A DNA stretch of 11,586 nucleotides from Fibrobacter sp. UBA1313 (GTDB taxonomy: Bacteria > Fibrobacterota > Fibrobacteria > Fibrobacterales > Fibrobacteraceae), in assembly GCA_002307115.1 (NCBI GenBank), contig DBTP01000029.1, positions 1 to 11,586 of the forward strand, given 5' to 3'. The notes under the pieces are model-generated. The model searched no databases and had not been told where the DNA came from. It was given only the letters and a program-made list of their open reading frames with translations. Both the position numbers and the translations under genes were made by a program. Position 1 is the stretch's first letter. Each line of letters begins with the position of its first letter. Positions 1 through 6,267 of the stretch are shown in pieces.

Positions 1-44
1 CATCCAACGATTTTTCTTCATTTTTTCGACCTTTGTTTAACAGT

Positions 45-557
45 TTAGAACCAGAAACGAAGACCTAAACGGAGGTAAAAATCAGGAAGTCTCCAATGCG
101 TATTATCATCCCGATCATCCGTATACACCTGTAACTCCCCGACGGGATTCAGTTCTACATACAATTCAAGCGGTATTCCCTGAGGAAATTCCCACTCCCA
201 ACCGCCAACGATACCCGCACGAATCGCAACACCATCATCCCACCAACCAACACCCCCTGCAGGTCCCCAGTATAAACCCATACGTCCCGCATCCGCAGGC
301 AGAGAAATAATATCATAGTAATTCCAGTAATAACCGAGATATAGCCCCAATGAATTATCATTGTCACTAAAATAAAAGTGGAAATAAAAATCAAGAGTCG
401 CCATAGGATCAAGACGCATCTTGTAGTCCAAGCCTAATTTTTCTCCTGGATTTCCACCTTGTACCCACCCACCGACAGCACTGGACTTATCGCCTAAACC
501 GGCAGCACAAGAGAGTGAAATCGAGAGCATGGCAAGGACTAAAATTTTTTTTAACAT
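45..557 (-). CDS. Small exported beta-barrel outer-membrane protein (hypothetical)
   Basis: A 170-residue protein, function not recognised. It begins with a signal peptide: K3-K4, a hydrophobic stretch over residues 5-16, and a likely cleavage after the CAA at 17-19. The mature part has alternating aromatic/polar strands with many Gly and Tyr/Trp residues (for example FYFHFYF at 57-63 and YLGYYWNYYD at 73-82). It ends LRLGLRFWF, the pattern of a C-terminal barrel strand finishing in Phe. The size suggests about eight strands, like the small BAPKO_0422-type or OmpW-like barrels; that family placement is an impression. The start is supported by AGAGGT (rc of 561-566) three bases before the ATG. 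A lipoprotein reading with Cys17 as acceptor is less likely because positions -3 to -1 (S-L-S) fit a lipobox poorly. It stands alone, and no terminator is visible in the 44 bases left after its stop. Confidence 0.8.
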   Translation of the reverse strand: MLKKILVLAMLSISLSCAAGLGDKSSAVGGWVQGGNPGEKLGLDYKMRLDPMATLDFYFHFYFSDNDNSLGLYLGYYWNYYDIISLPADAGRMGLYWGPAGGVGWWDDGVAIRAGIVGGWEWEFPQGIPLELYVELNPVGELQVYTDDRDDNTHWRLPDFYLRLGLRFWF

Positions 558-959
558 AACACCTCTGAATAAAAAATCGATAAGTCTATAACCTAACCTA
601 TCGATAAATTTATAAAAACCAAGAAGAAAAAACGAAACAAGCGAAGGAGAGTGATTCCCTCATTTCCTTAGAGTGAAAAGAAGGGACTCGCTTTTTGAAC
701 GTTCTTGAAAAATCCTCATAAATTCAGGTTCCACAAGTTCAAATTCAGTGATTTCTGTAAACAAGAATTTACACCAGAAGAGATCCAGTCGCTATATACT
801 TTTCCTATTGCAGTACTATACCGTTAATTGTAGTGTTGCACATCAAGCGAGATTTCGCCCGCCGCTAAATTTTTTTTGTGTTCATGAAAATTAAAGAACC
901 AAACTGGAAAAACGGATTTTTGGTCTTTAGCACTTACCTTCATAAAGGTTTTTATACTA
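558..959. other. AT-rich non-coding stretch
   Basis: No open frame here is supported. The part nearest the barrel gene (about 575-615) has two ATCGATAA-like words about 24 bases apart and A/T-rich runs where that gene's promoter would lie, but no convincing -35/-10 pair was found. Further along are near-repeats of AAATTCAG (about 719-755) and a weak 5-bp hairpin, ACCTT/AAGGT with a CATA loop and a following T-run (936-953). That hairpin is too short to call a terminator. Confidence 0.5.
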
Positions 960-1063
960 CTGTCCAAAACAAGAATTTGATGGATCTTGAAATTCTAAAA
1001 TCAGTTCAAAATCGCCATTTGTTATAAGCTTTCCAGAAGTCTTAATGCATTTATTTTGGACAG
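960..1063. repeat. 104-bp segment bounded by 10-bp inverted repeats (possible MITE or IS-end derivative)
   Basis: CTGTCCAAAA at 960-969 is matched exactly by TTTTGGACAG at 1054-1063. The similarity continues inward with mismatches (CTGTCCAAAAcAAg versus CTGTCCAAAAtAAa). Terminal inverted repeats around about 100 bp of AT-rich non-coding DNA are what a miniature inverted-repeat element or an internally deleted insertion sequence looks like. No clear target-site duplication is visible: TACTA on the left and AGTGA on the right do not match. Mobility is therefore an inference, and a simple long-range hairpin is an alternative. Confidence 0.35.
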
Positions 1064-1320
1064 AGTGATGTTTTGCTTAATGAGAAAATCCCTCCTAGAG
1101 GCATTACAGAGGTAAGTGGGAGCCGGAATGAGGAACAGTTGATGCTAATTGTATTGACGCCTTTGGCACCTCGATCATGAGACTGGAGTTGAACGCTCTT
1201 CACCATTTCGAATGACGACTGTTGCAAAAGCCGAGTACAACGGCAAAGCTCGCTTTGCCACTGTTGAGGCTCAGCAACAGAACGAAGTTCACTATAGCGA
1301 AGTGCCTCCGTCAATTTTAG
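1046..1320. other. Less AT-rich block open on both strands; possible dispersed repeat or gene remnant
   Basis: This block differs from the AT-rich DNA on its left. It is open in several frames but has no well-supported gene. On the plus strand one frame runs from 1046 without a stop to the TGA at 1178-1180. Another runs from the stop at 1155-1157 through an ATG at 1212 into the 3' end of the neighbouring methyltransferase gene. A minus-strand frame at 1051-1314 starts only at TTG. None has a Shine-Dalgarno sequence. A perfect 8-bp inverted repeat, GGCAAAGC/GCTTTGCC (1242-1249 and 1252-1259), lies inside, and an imperfect palindrome, TTCaCTATAGcGAA, follows at about 1289-1302. It touches the right inverted repeat of the 960-1063 segment. 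A degraded transposase end or a lineage-specific repeat is possible. Confidence 0.3.
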
Positions 1321-1347
1321 AAAAAAGGGAAAGAAACTACCCCTTTT
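1321..1347 (-). terminator. Weak candidate terminator after the rRNA methyltransferase gene
   Basis: Read on the minus strand, AAAAGGG (rc of 1341-1347) pairs with CCCTTTT (rc of 1323-1329) across an 11-base loop, ending in a short T-run. It overlaps the stop codon of the methyltransferase gene and has only three G-C pairs, so it would be a weak terminator at best. Confidence 0.3.
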
Positions 1348-2482
1348 GCAGTTCTAAAAACATTTCAAAATGCGATGTCTGAGGATAAAAACCAAAGCCT
1401 TGTGCATCCACGATTTTGTATCCTGCAGTTTTTAAAATGGCAAAGTCCCTTGCCTGCGTCACAGGATCACAGGACACATAAAGTAATTTTTTCGGAGACG
1501 CCTTGCACAAAACCCTGAGGGCACTTTCTGGGATTCCCGTTCTCGGAGGATCCACAATCAGTGTGTCCACACCTTCTATTGCATTTTCCCCGAGCCATTG
1601 TTCTGCGGGAGCACTGACTTCTTCAGAGGAAGCGGATAGATTTTTTCGTGCATGGCGCAAACAATTTGAATCCCGTTCTACAGTGGTCACACGGTCAAAT
1701 TGGTCTTGCAAAAATGAGGCAAAAAAGCCCACTCCACTGAATAAATCAATAAGCCAATGCCCCGTTCCTGCAGCATTCTGCACCGTTTTCACAAGTTCAG
1801 GCAACAAACCTAAATTAGATTGAAAGAAGACAGACGCGTCCATGGACAATGTTTGTCCCATCAAAGAGACTGTATTTTCACTTTTTTTAAGGCTTTCACT
1901 GGGGGACATTTTTTCGTGATAAAAAGAAACACAACCATCCCCATTATCAAATACATTGAGTTCTGGAACCCACGGCCAATGGATACTGTCTTCTTTTAAT
2001 GCTTGAGCAAGACCACTACTCAGAATAGGGCAATCCGAAAGAGGGATAATGTCGTGACTATCTCGCGCCCTAAAACCCCATTGTTTCCCATTACGCACAA
2101 AACGGGCCCGATTTCGGTAATGAAATGGAGATCCAAAATGAATTTTCCAACCCGGAGGAAGTTTCTCTTTGGCAAAGCGAACAAAAAGTTCTTCAACCAC
2201 TTCGCGCGCAGCCTGTTCCTGAAATTTCATGGAAGCATGTTGCAGGGAACAACCACCACACTTTCCATACAAGGGGCAAAATGGAGTGACACGTTCAAGA
2301 GAGGGCTCCACGATTTTTTTTGCAAATCCTTTGGCAAAATCTTTTTTTTGTTGTGTTAATTCAACAAGTACCGATTCCCCTATCAAAGCCCCATCTACAA
2401 AGCAAACACGACCATCGGGTAAATGAGAAAGAGCACTGCCACCCTGAGCCATTTTTTCCATGATGAGAATAAAATCGTTCAT
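1337..2482 (-). CDS. rlmD: RlmD/TrmA-family 23S rRNA (uracil-C5)-methyltransferase
   Basis: Cytoplasmic SAM-dependent enzyme that methylates C5 of a uridine in 23S rRNA. The start taken is the ATG at 2482 (381 residues). A TTG 27 bases upstream keeps the frame open but lies inside the preceding gene, whereas the ATG follows AGGA (rc of 2486-2489). Residue numbers here count from that ATG. An N-terminal TRAM-like RNA-binding region spans about 1-65. The 4Fe-4S cysteines are C69, C75 and C78 in CPLYGKCGGC, with C151 as the fourth. The SAM-binding motif DLFSGVGFF is at 246-254 and DPPRTG at 311-316. The catalytic Cys is C338 in YVSCDP and the general base is probably E373 in HFEMFLEL. All hallmark residues are present and the length is slightly short for the family. 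It is last of three co-oriented genes, 5 bases after the ABC ATPase stop. The family is sure; the exact target base (U1939 or another) cannot be read from sequence alone. Confidence 0.92.
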   Translation of the reverse strand: MNDFILIMEKMAQGGSALSHLPDGRVCFVDGALIGESVLVELTQQKKDFAKGFAKKIVEPSLERVTPFCPLYGKCGGCSLQHASMKFQEQAAREVVEELFVRFAKEKLPPGWKIHFGSPFHYRNRARFVRNGKQWGFRARDSHDIIPLSDCPILSSGLAQALKEDSIHWPWVPELNVFDNGDGCVSFYHEKMSPSESLKKSENTVSLMGQTLSMDASVFFQSNLGLLPELVKTVQNAAGTGHWLIDLFSGVGFFASFLQDQFDRVTTVERDSNCLRHARKNLSASSEEVSAPAEQWLGENAIEGVDTLIVDPPRTGIPESALRVLCKASPKKLLYVSCDPVTQARDFAILKTAGYKIVDAQGFGFYPQTSHFEMFLELQKG

Positions 2483-2485
2483 AAT

Positions 2486-2489
2486 TCCT
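2486..2489 (-). promoter_or_regulatory. Ribosome binding site deciding the methyltransferase start
   Basis: AGGA on the minus strand lies three bases before the ATG at 2482 and overlaps the TAG stop of the upstream ABC ATPase gene. This favours translational coupling and argues against the in-frame TTG at 2509. Confidence 0.6.
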
Positions 2490-3447
2490 ATTTTGCACAA
2501 AGTAAACAACGAACGCCAGAAAATCCATCGGTATGCATTTCAATATTTTTTTTACGGCAAGCATCAATGGATTCAGGGCAACGCGAAACGAAACAACAGC
2601 CCAAAAAATCATCGGGAAGAGGCTCAATATTCCCCCCCAAAATTTCTGGAGGGCAACTGCGATCTAATGTAGGGATACTTCGAATAAGAGCTCGTGTATA
2701 AGGGTGTTGGGGAGAGCGTAAAACAGATTCAACAGAACCTTCTTCCATCGTTTCCCCAAGATACATGACAAGAACACGATCCGCAAAAGCTTTCACCACT
2801 TGCATATCATGAGAAATAAAAATGAGAGAAAGATCTAGGGATTTCCGAAGTTCATCCAATAATTTCAAAACTTGTGCTTGCACAGAAACATCAAGAGCAC
2901 TCGTCACTTCATCACAAACCAGGATCTTGGGAGAAAGCATTAAGGCACGCGCAATACCGATACGTTGCCTTTGCCCTCCAGAAAACTCATGGGGAAACTT
3001 TTCAAGAACTTCGGAAGAGAGTCCCACTTTCTCAAGTATATCGTGCGCTTTCTCTAAAGCTGCAAACCGAGAAAAGCCTCTGGTGAGTAGTGGATAACAA
3101 AGGATTTCGGAAACCGATTGCCGAGGATTTAAACTCGAAAATGGATCTTGGAAAATCATCTGGATTTTTTCCCTGGCAGACTTCCAACTCGCTCCCGATT
3201 TTACATCTACTTTTTCGCCAAAAAGGGAATAGGAACCGTCATGCCACGGCGTAAGCCCCACCAAAGCTTGAGCAAGGGTTGATTTGCCACACCCCGATTC
3301 TCCGATAACCGCTAGAATTTCACCTTTTCTAAGAGACAAAGAGAGAGAGCGCACGGCTTTAACATAGCGATCCACATGGGAAAAAACGCCACTTCGAAGA
3401 GGGTACCAAACGGAAAGATTTTCAACTTGAATCACCGCATTAGACAT
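2488..3447 (-). CDS. ABC transporter ATP-binding protein, OppF/DppF (oligopeptide/dipeptide) type
   Basis: A 319-residue cytoplasmic ATPase subunit of the peptide/nickel importer class. Complete nucleotide-binding motifs are visible: Walker A GESGCGKS at 49-56, Q-loop Q100 in MIFQDPFSSLNP, signature FSGGQRQR at 155-162, Walker B ILVCDE at 175-180, D-loop SALD at 183-186, and H-loop H213 in FISHD. After the core comes the OppF/DppF C-terminal extension, HPYTRALIRSIP (248-259). It continues into a Cys-rich end with C284, C285, C290, C297, C314 and C317; similar clusters in this family have been reported to hold iron-sulfur. ATP hydrolysis would drive import of peptides or similar ligands through permeases that are not encoded here. 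It lies 17 bases after xseB and 5 bases before the methyltransferase gene. An orphan half of an importer in a nucleic-acid-enzyme cluster is slightly unusual; its permease and binding-protein genes are presumably elsewhere. The substrate is not predictable. Confidence 0.92.
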   Translation of the reverse strand: MSNAVIQVENLSVWYPLRSGVFSHVDRYVKAVRSLSLSLRKGEILAVIGESGCGKSTLAQALVGLTPWHDGSYSLFGEKVDVKSGASWKSAREKIQMIFQDPFSSLNPRQSVSEILCYPLLTRGFSRFAALEKAHDILEKVGLSSEVLEKFPHEFSGGQRQRIGIARALMLSPKILVCDEVTSALDVSVQAQVLKLLDELRKSLDLSLIFISHDMQVVKAFADRVLVMYLGETMEEGSVESVLRSPQHPYTRALIRSIPTLDRSCPPEILGGNIEPLPDDFLGCCFVSRCPESIDACRKKNIEMHTDGFSGVRCLLCAK

Positions 3448-3464
3448 TCAACAATTCCAATAAA

Positions 3465-3683
3465 CTAAGGAGTCTCTTCGATTTCACCATCCAAAGAAGT
3501 CAAAGCTTCTTGAACATTTTTTTCAGTTTCCGTTAAGATTTGCCTACATTGACGAAGCAAAGAGGTCGCTTCCTGAACCTGAGAAGAAAGTTCGTCGACC
3601 CCCATGTCCGATTCGTCTAAGCGAGTTAATATTTCCTCAAGGCGATTCATGGCGGTCTTATATTGAAGATTTGTTTGACTCAT
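3465..3683 (-). CDS. xseB: Exodeoxyribonuclease VII small subunit
   Basis: A 72-residue protein matching XseB in length and pattern: YKTAMNRLEEILTRLDES (8-25), then a second helix with LLRQCRQIL (42-50). Together they form the expected two-helix coiled coil. XseB binds several copies per XseA large subunit, and the complex degrades single-stranded DNA to short oligonucleotides in the cytoplasm. xseA is not in the window. It is the first gene of the minus-strand cluster and lies 29 bases from the divergent lipoprotein gene. No Shine-Dalgarno sequence precedes the ATG. A TATATT (rc of 3691-3696) sits where a -10 box would place transcription at or next to the start codon, so the message could be leaderless. 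Confidence 0.88.
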   Translation of the reverse strand: MSQTNLQYKTAMNRLEEILTRLDESDMGVDELSSQVQEATSLLRQCRQILTETEKNVQEALTSLDGEIEETP

Positions 3684-3712
3684 ATTTTTGAATATAGCTA
3701 GATTTAAGATCT
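3675..3712 (+). promoter_or_regulatory. Candidate promoter of the lipoprotein/PEGA operon in a 29-bp divergent region
   Basis: TTGACT at 3675-3680 (inside the start of xseB) and TAGATT at 3699-3704, 18 bases apart, resemble -35 and -10 boxes. Transcription would begin about two bases before the ATG at 3713, which also has no Shine-Dalgarno sequence. The small palindrome TAGAT-ttaag-ATCTA (3699-3713) overlaps the -10 and the start codon. On the opposite strand TATATT (rc of 3691-3696) could serve xseB, but no good -35 was found for it. The promoter match is modest. Confidence 0.3.
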
Positions 3713-4390
3713 ATGAGTTCTATCAGGTGGACGCTATTTCTCATTTATTCCGTTATTGCACCCCTAATGCTTGCAAGTTGTTTAACGACGCCAGAAACCC
3801 CAGATACAACCCCATCTATTCCTACGATCTCTATTCTCATGATTCAAGACGGCCACGATGATTCTACGAATCTCAAAGTAGCCCCCAATTCCGCATTTTC
3901 ATTGAAAGCGAAAGTGTCCCCTCAATCCGACTCCAACCAATTAGACTTTGTGTGGATGCGGGATTCTAAAATACTGGGTACCAGCAGAATTATAGATATC
4001 GATTCTAATGGAACTATACCCAATACGCTCAAAGTTACTGATGAAGAAGATAATTTTTTGATGCTGCCTTTTGAGATTATTCTCAATACGCCCCCGCAAA
4101 TGGAAGAAAGAACAACGCCCTCAGAAGGGGACACTTTATATGGCAGTTTTTTTACCACGTTTCTTTTTTCGTGGGCATCTACTGATTCTGATAAGGGTGA
4201 AACGCGTTCCCATTTTCTTCAAATTGATTCAACCATTTATTCCACAAGTAATCTTCAACAAGTTCAACAAGCGGGACTGTCTCAAGGAATCCATAAATTC
4301 CGTATATGGGTTGTGGATTCTTTTGGTGATGCAGACACTTTAAACTGGCGTTCTTTTACTGTCATTGATACGACGGGAGAAAATGAATGA
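3713..4390 (+). CDS. Lipoprotein 1, Ig-like/FN3-like extracytoplasmic protein (hypothetical)
   Basis: A 225-residue protein of unrecognised function. The signal peptide has a hydrophobic core (7-19) and a canonical lipobox L20-A21-S22-C23. The residue after Cys is Leu, not Asp, which is compatible with outer-membrane sorting. A Pro/Thr-rich linker (24-36) leads to two beta-rich regions. Residues about 37-126 are Ig/PKD-like, with FVWMRDSKILG (79-89) as a typical W-containing strand. Residues about 127-218 are FN3-like (NTPPQM, then FLFSWASTDSDKG at 150-161, then FRIWVVDSFGDADTL at 196-210). The same order recurs in the next two genes, which add further domains. It is first in the plus-strand cluster, and its TGA overlaps the next ATG in ATGA. 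No enzyme motif is seen; a structural or binding role at the cell surface or in the periplasm is inferred. Confidence 0.82.
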   Translation: MSSIRWTLFLIYSVIAPLMLASCLTTPETPDTTPSIPTISILMIQDGHDDSTNLKVAPNSAFSLKAKVSPQSDSNQLDFVWMRDSKILGTSRIIDIDSNGTIPNTLKVTDEEDNFLMLPFEIILNTPPQMEERTTPSEGDTLYGSFFTTFLFSWASTDSDKGETRSHFLQIDSTIYSTSNLQQVQQAGLSQGIHKFRIWVVDSFGDADTLNWRSFTVIDTTGENE

Positions 4391-6267
4391 CCAAAATTTT
4401 CTTTCCACTCGTTGTTGTTTCGTTAGTCCTATTTTCTTTGCTTGGAAATAGTTGTTTAGACTATGACAACGGTAAGTATGCCGAAACGGAATCAGATACA
4501 GTCAAAGTGAAAGCATTTCTCACTCTTGCACTCGACTCTGTCGGGAGTCGTTATAAAGCAGATACATTGCTCCCTACGGATAGTGTTATTTTCATTGCTG
4601 TGGTGGAACCCACTAAATCCATTCGAATGCTCGATTATTATTGGGAACTGGATTCCACGAGAATGGGTTCCGAGTTCAGTTTTAAAACAGCGATTAAAGA
4701 AGCGGGTCATCACATTATTCAATTTGTCCTTTTGGATCGTTTCGGAGATACGCTCTCTGATACACTTCATTTATGGATTTCCTCTCCTCCGATTTTAGAT
4801 AACGTCCATTTTATTCCTATAAATAAAGCGCAAGGGGTCGATCCTCTTTCCGGAATATCATTCGCGTGGAACGCTACAGACACGGACCCTAATTCCCAAA
4901 TATCTTATCATTTTTCACTCTATAATAACGATTCCTCTTATGTGGATACCATTCTACATCAACCTTACTTTGAATATTTTAAAACCCTTCCTTTATCGCA
5001 AAAGTTTTATTGGAATGTGAGTGCCTACGACGAATTTAGCATGGTGGCAAAAAATGCGATTCATTCAACATTTTATACTAAAGGAATTCAATCCGGTAGT
5101 GGAATTGAAGCCATAGTAACCTCTGGAGGAGCAGAGGCGCTTTCTGGTTTGCGCTCCTCCCTTAAAACAAAAGAGGGAACCGTCATTTCTACCAGTGAGA
5201 TCGCCAATGATTTAAAAGCCGGTCATTTTCACTTTAGTGCTCTTACGCCCGGGGACTACGATCTGTTTATTTACAATGAACGCTATCCTGATTATCAGTT
5301 AGACACAATTTCGTTTTCACTTTTTTCAGGATCTGTTCTTGATTTAGACACCCTTGTATTGAAAGACACGATTCTTCCTAGAGTAAACCCCATTAGTAGT
5401 AATAGTGATTCGTTGCCATTTGCAGACACGCTTTTGTTTCAAATTGAGGATGAAGGACTCCCATTAAGCCGCGACAACATAAGCGTTTCCTACAATGGAG
5501 CCACTGATGCGAATTGGGCCTTTCAACGAGACACCTTGCGTATTTTTTTCAGCGCGAACACGTCTCCCTTGTGGCAACCTTTAGTTCTCAAAGTGACCGA
5601 CAAGTCTCTTAATTCTTTTAAGCACACCTATTATTTATCGCCCGCATCTCTATTCATAAGCTCACTTTCTGACACCACATTAAATTCATCACTTAGTAGC
5701 CTAGCCATCCCTATTAGGAATATTGCTCCCAATCTCACTCCAGAACGTTTTTTCTGGGACATCAATGCCGATGGACTTTGGGATAGTGAAAGTGCCGCCG
5801 ATGGAGCTTCTGAAGGAACACACCTCTTTGCAGCCTCCCTTTTCAATACAAAAACCACTCAAGTTTTAGTTGCCATTTTATATACAAACGGTATCTTGGC
5901 ACAAACCTCTTTTAAGGTGACCCTCAGCAATCGAGCCCCCATAAGCACATTTGCAGAGTGTATAACGCCCTGCAATATTGCAGCGTCCGATACAGCGACC
6001 ACCTTCCTATGGCACCCAGCCTCTGATGCCGATGGCGACGTCTTACAATATCGAGTCGTTTACTTTATAGGGAGCAGCGCCACATTTACTGAAGATGACT
6101 GGATTTACGGCACTGAAGCAAGTTCTGATACTACAGCGACCGTCCGCAATCTTCCCCAAGGCTATATCCGTTGGTGGGTGCAAGCCATTGACAGCGAAGG
6201 AGCGACCTCTGCGATTTGGAACCCCACCTCTTTAGTTACCGTTTCCTCTGACGGAGGTGGTATATGA
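4387..6267 (+). CDS. Lipoprotein 2, large multi-domain Ig-like protein (hypothetical)
   Basis: A 626-residue exported protein. Residues 4-19 are strongly hydrophobic and C23 follows LLGNS. The lipobox is non-canonical (G-N-S-C rather than L-x-x-C), so lipidation is likely but not certain. Visible regions in order: PKD/Ig-like about 40-131 (YYWELDSTRMGSEFSF 84-99); FN3-like 132-232 with FAWNATDTDPNS (159-170); a carboxypeptidase-regulatory-like region about 238-325 (LTPGDYDLFIYNERYPDY 286-303, LDLDTLVLKD 318-327); an Ig-like region about 333-417; a PKD-like region about 420-512 (FFWDINADGLWD 455-466); and a C-terminal FN3 about 515-620 (FLWHPASDADGDVLQYRVVY 540-559). C524 and C529 could form a disulfide. 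The start has GGGAG seven bases upstream, and both ends overlap neighbours in ATGA. The Asp/Gly-rich turns (DINADG, DSDADG style) could bind Ca2+. Function unknown; an adhesive or scaffold role is inferred. Confidence 0.82.
   Translation: MTKIFFPLVVVSLVLFSLLGNSCLDYDNGKYAETESDTVKVKAFLTLALDSVGSRYKADTLLPTDSVIFIAVVEPTKSIRMLDYYWELDSTRMGSEFSFKTAIKEAGHHIIQFVLLDRFGDTLSDTLHLWISSPPILDNVHFIPINKAQGVDPLSGISFAWNATDTDPNSQISYHFSLYNNDSSYVDTILHQPYFEYFKTLPLSQKFYWNVSAYDEFSMVAKNAIHSTFYTKGIQSGSGIEAIVTSGGAEALSGLRSSLKTKEGTVISTSEIANDLKAGHFHFSALTPGDYDLFIYNERYPDYQLDTISFSLFSGSVLDLDTLVLKDTILPRVNPISSNSDSLPFADTLLFQIEDEGLPLSRDNISVSYNGATDANWAFQRDTLRIFFSANTSPLWQPLVLKVTDKSLNSFKHTYYLSPASLFISSLSDTTLNSSLSSLAIPIRNIAPNLTPERFFWDINADGLWDSESAADGASEGTHLFAASLFNTKTTQVLVAILYTNGILAQTSFKVTLSNRAPISTFAECITPCNIAASDTATTFLWHPASDADGDVLQYRVVYFIGSSATFTEDDWIYGTEASSDTTATVRNLPQGYIRWWVQAIDSEGATSAIWNPTSLVTVSSDGGGI
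6253..6260 (+). promoter_or_regulatory. Strong ribosome binding site for lipoprotein 3
   Basis: GGAGGTGG lies three bases before the ATG at 6264 (five from the GGAGG core to the start is within the usual spacing). It is embedded in the last codons of lipoprotein 2, and its presence is why that protein ends in a Gly-run. This supports the short start and independent re-initiation at the ATGA overlap. Confidence 0.65.

Noticed and set aside
1242..1259. GGCAAAGC/GCTTTGCC hairpin as a terminator
   Set aside because: No T-run follows on either strand and no gene ends next to it in the right place.
1051..1314. Minus-strand 87-residue open frame in the intergenic region
   Set aside because: It starts at TTG with no Shine-Dalgarno, has unusual Cys/Ser/Gln composition, overlaps plus-strand frames of equal quality, and ends inside the right inverted repeat of the 960-1063 segment.
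1212..1382. Plus-strand 56-residue frame starting at ATG 1212
   Set aside because: No ribosome binding site, and its 3' third runs antisense into the methyltransferase gene. Kept only as part of the remnant/repeat block.
2483..2509. TTG start 27 bases upstream of the methyltransferase ATG
   Set aside because: It lies inside the ABC ATPase coding region, has no Shine-Dalgarno, and adds nine residues outside the TRAM domain; the ATG at 2482 follows AGGA.
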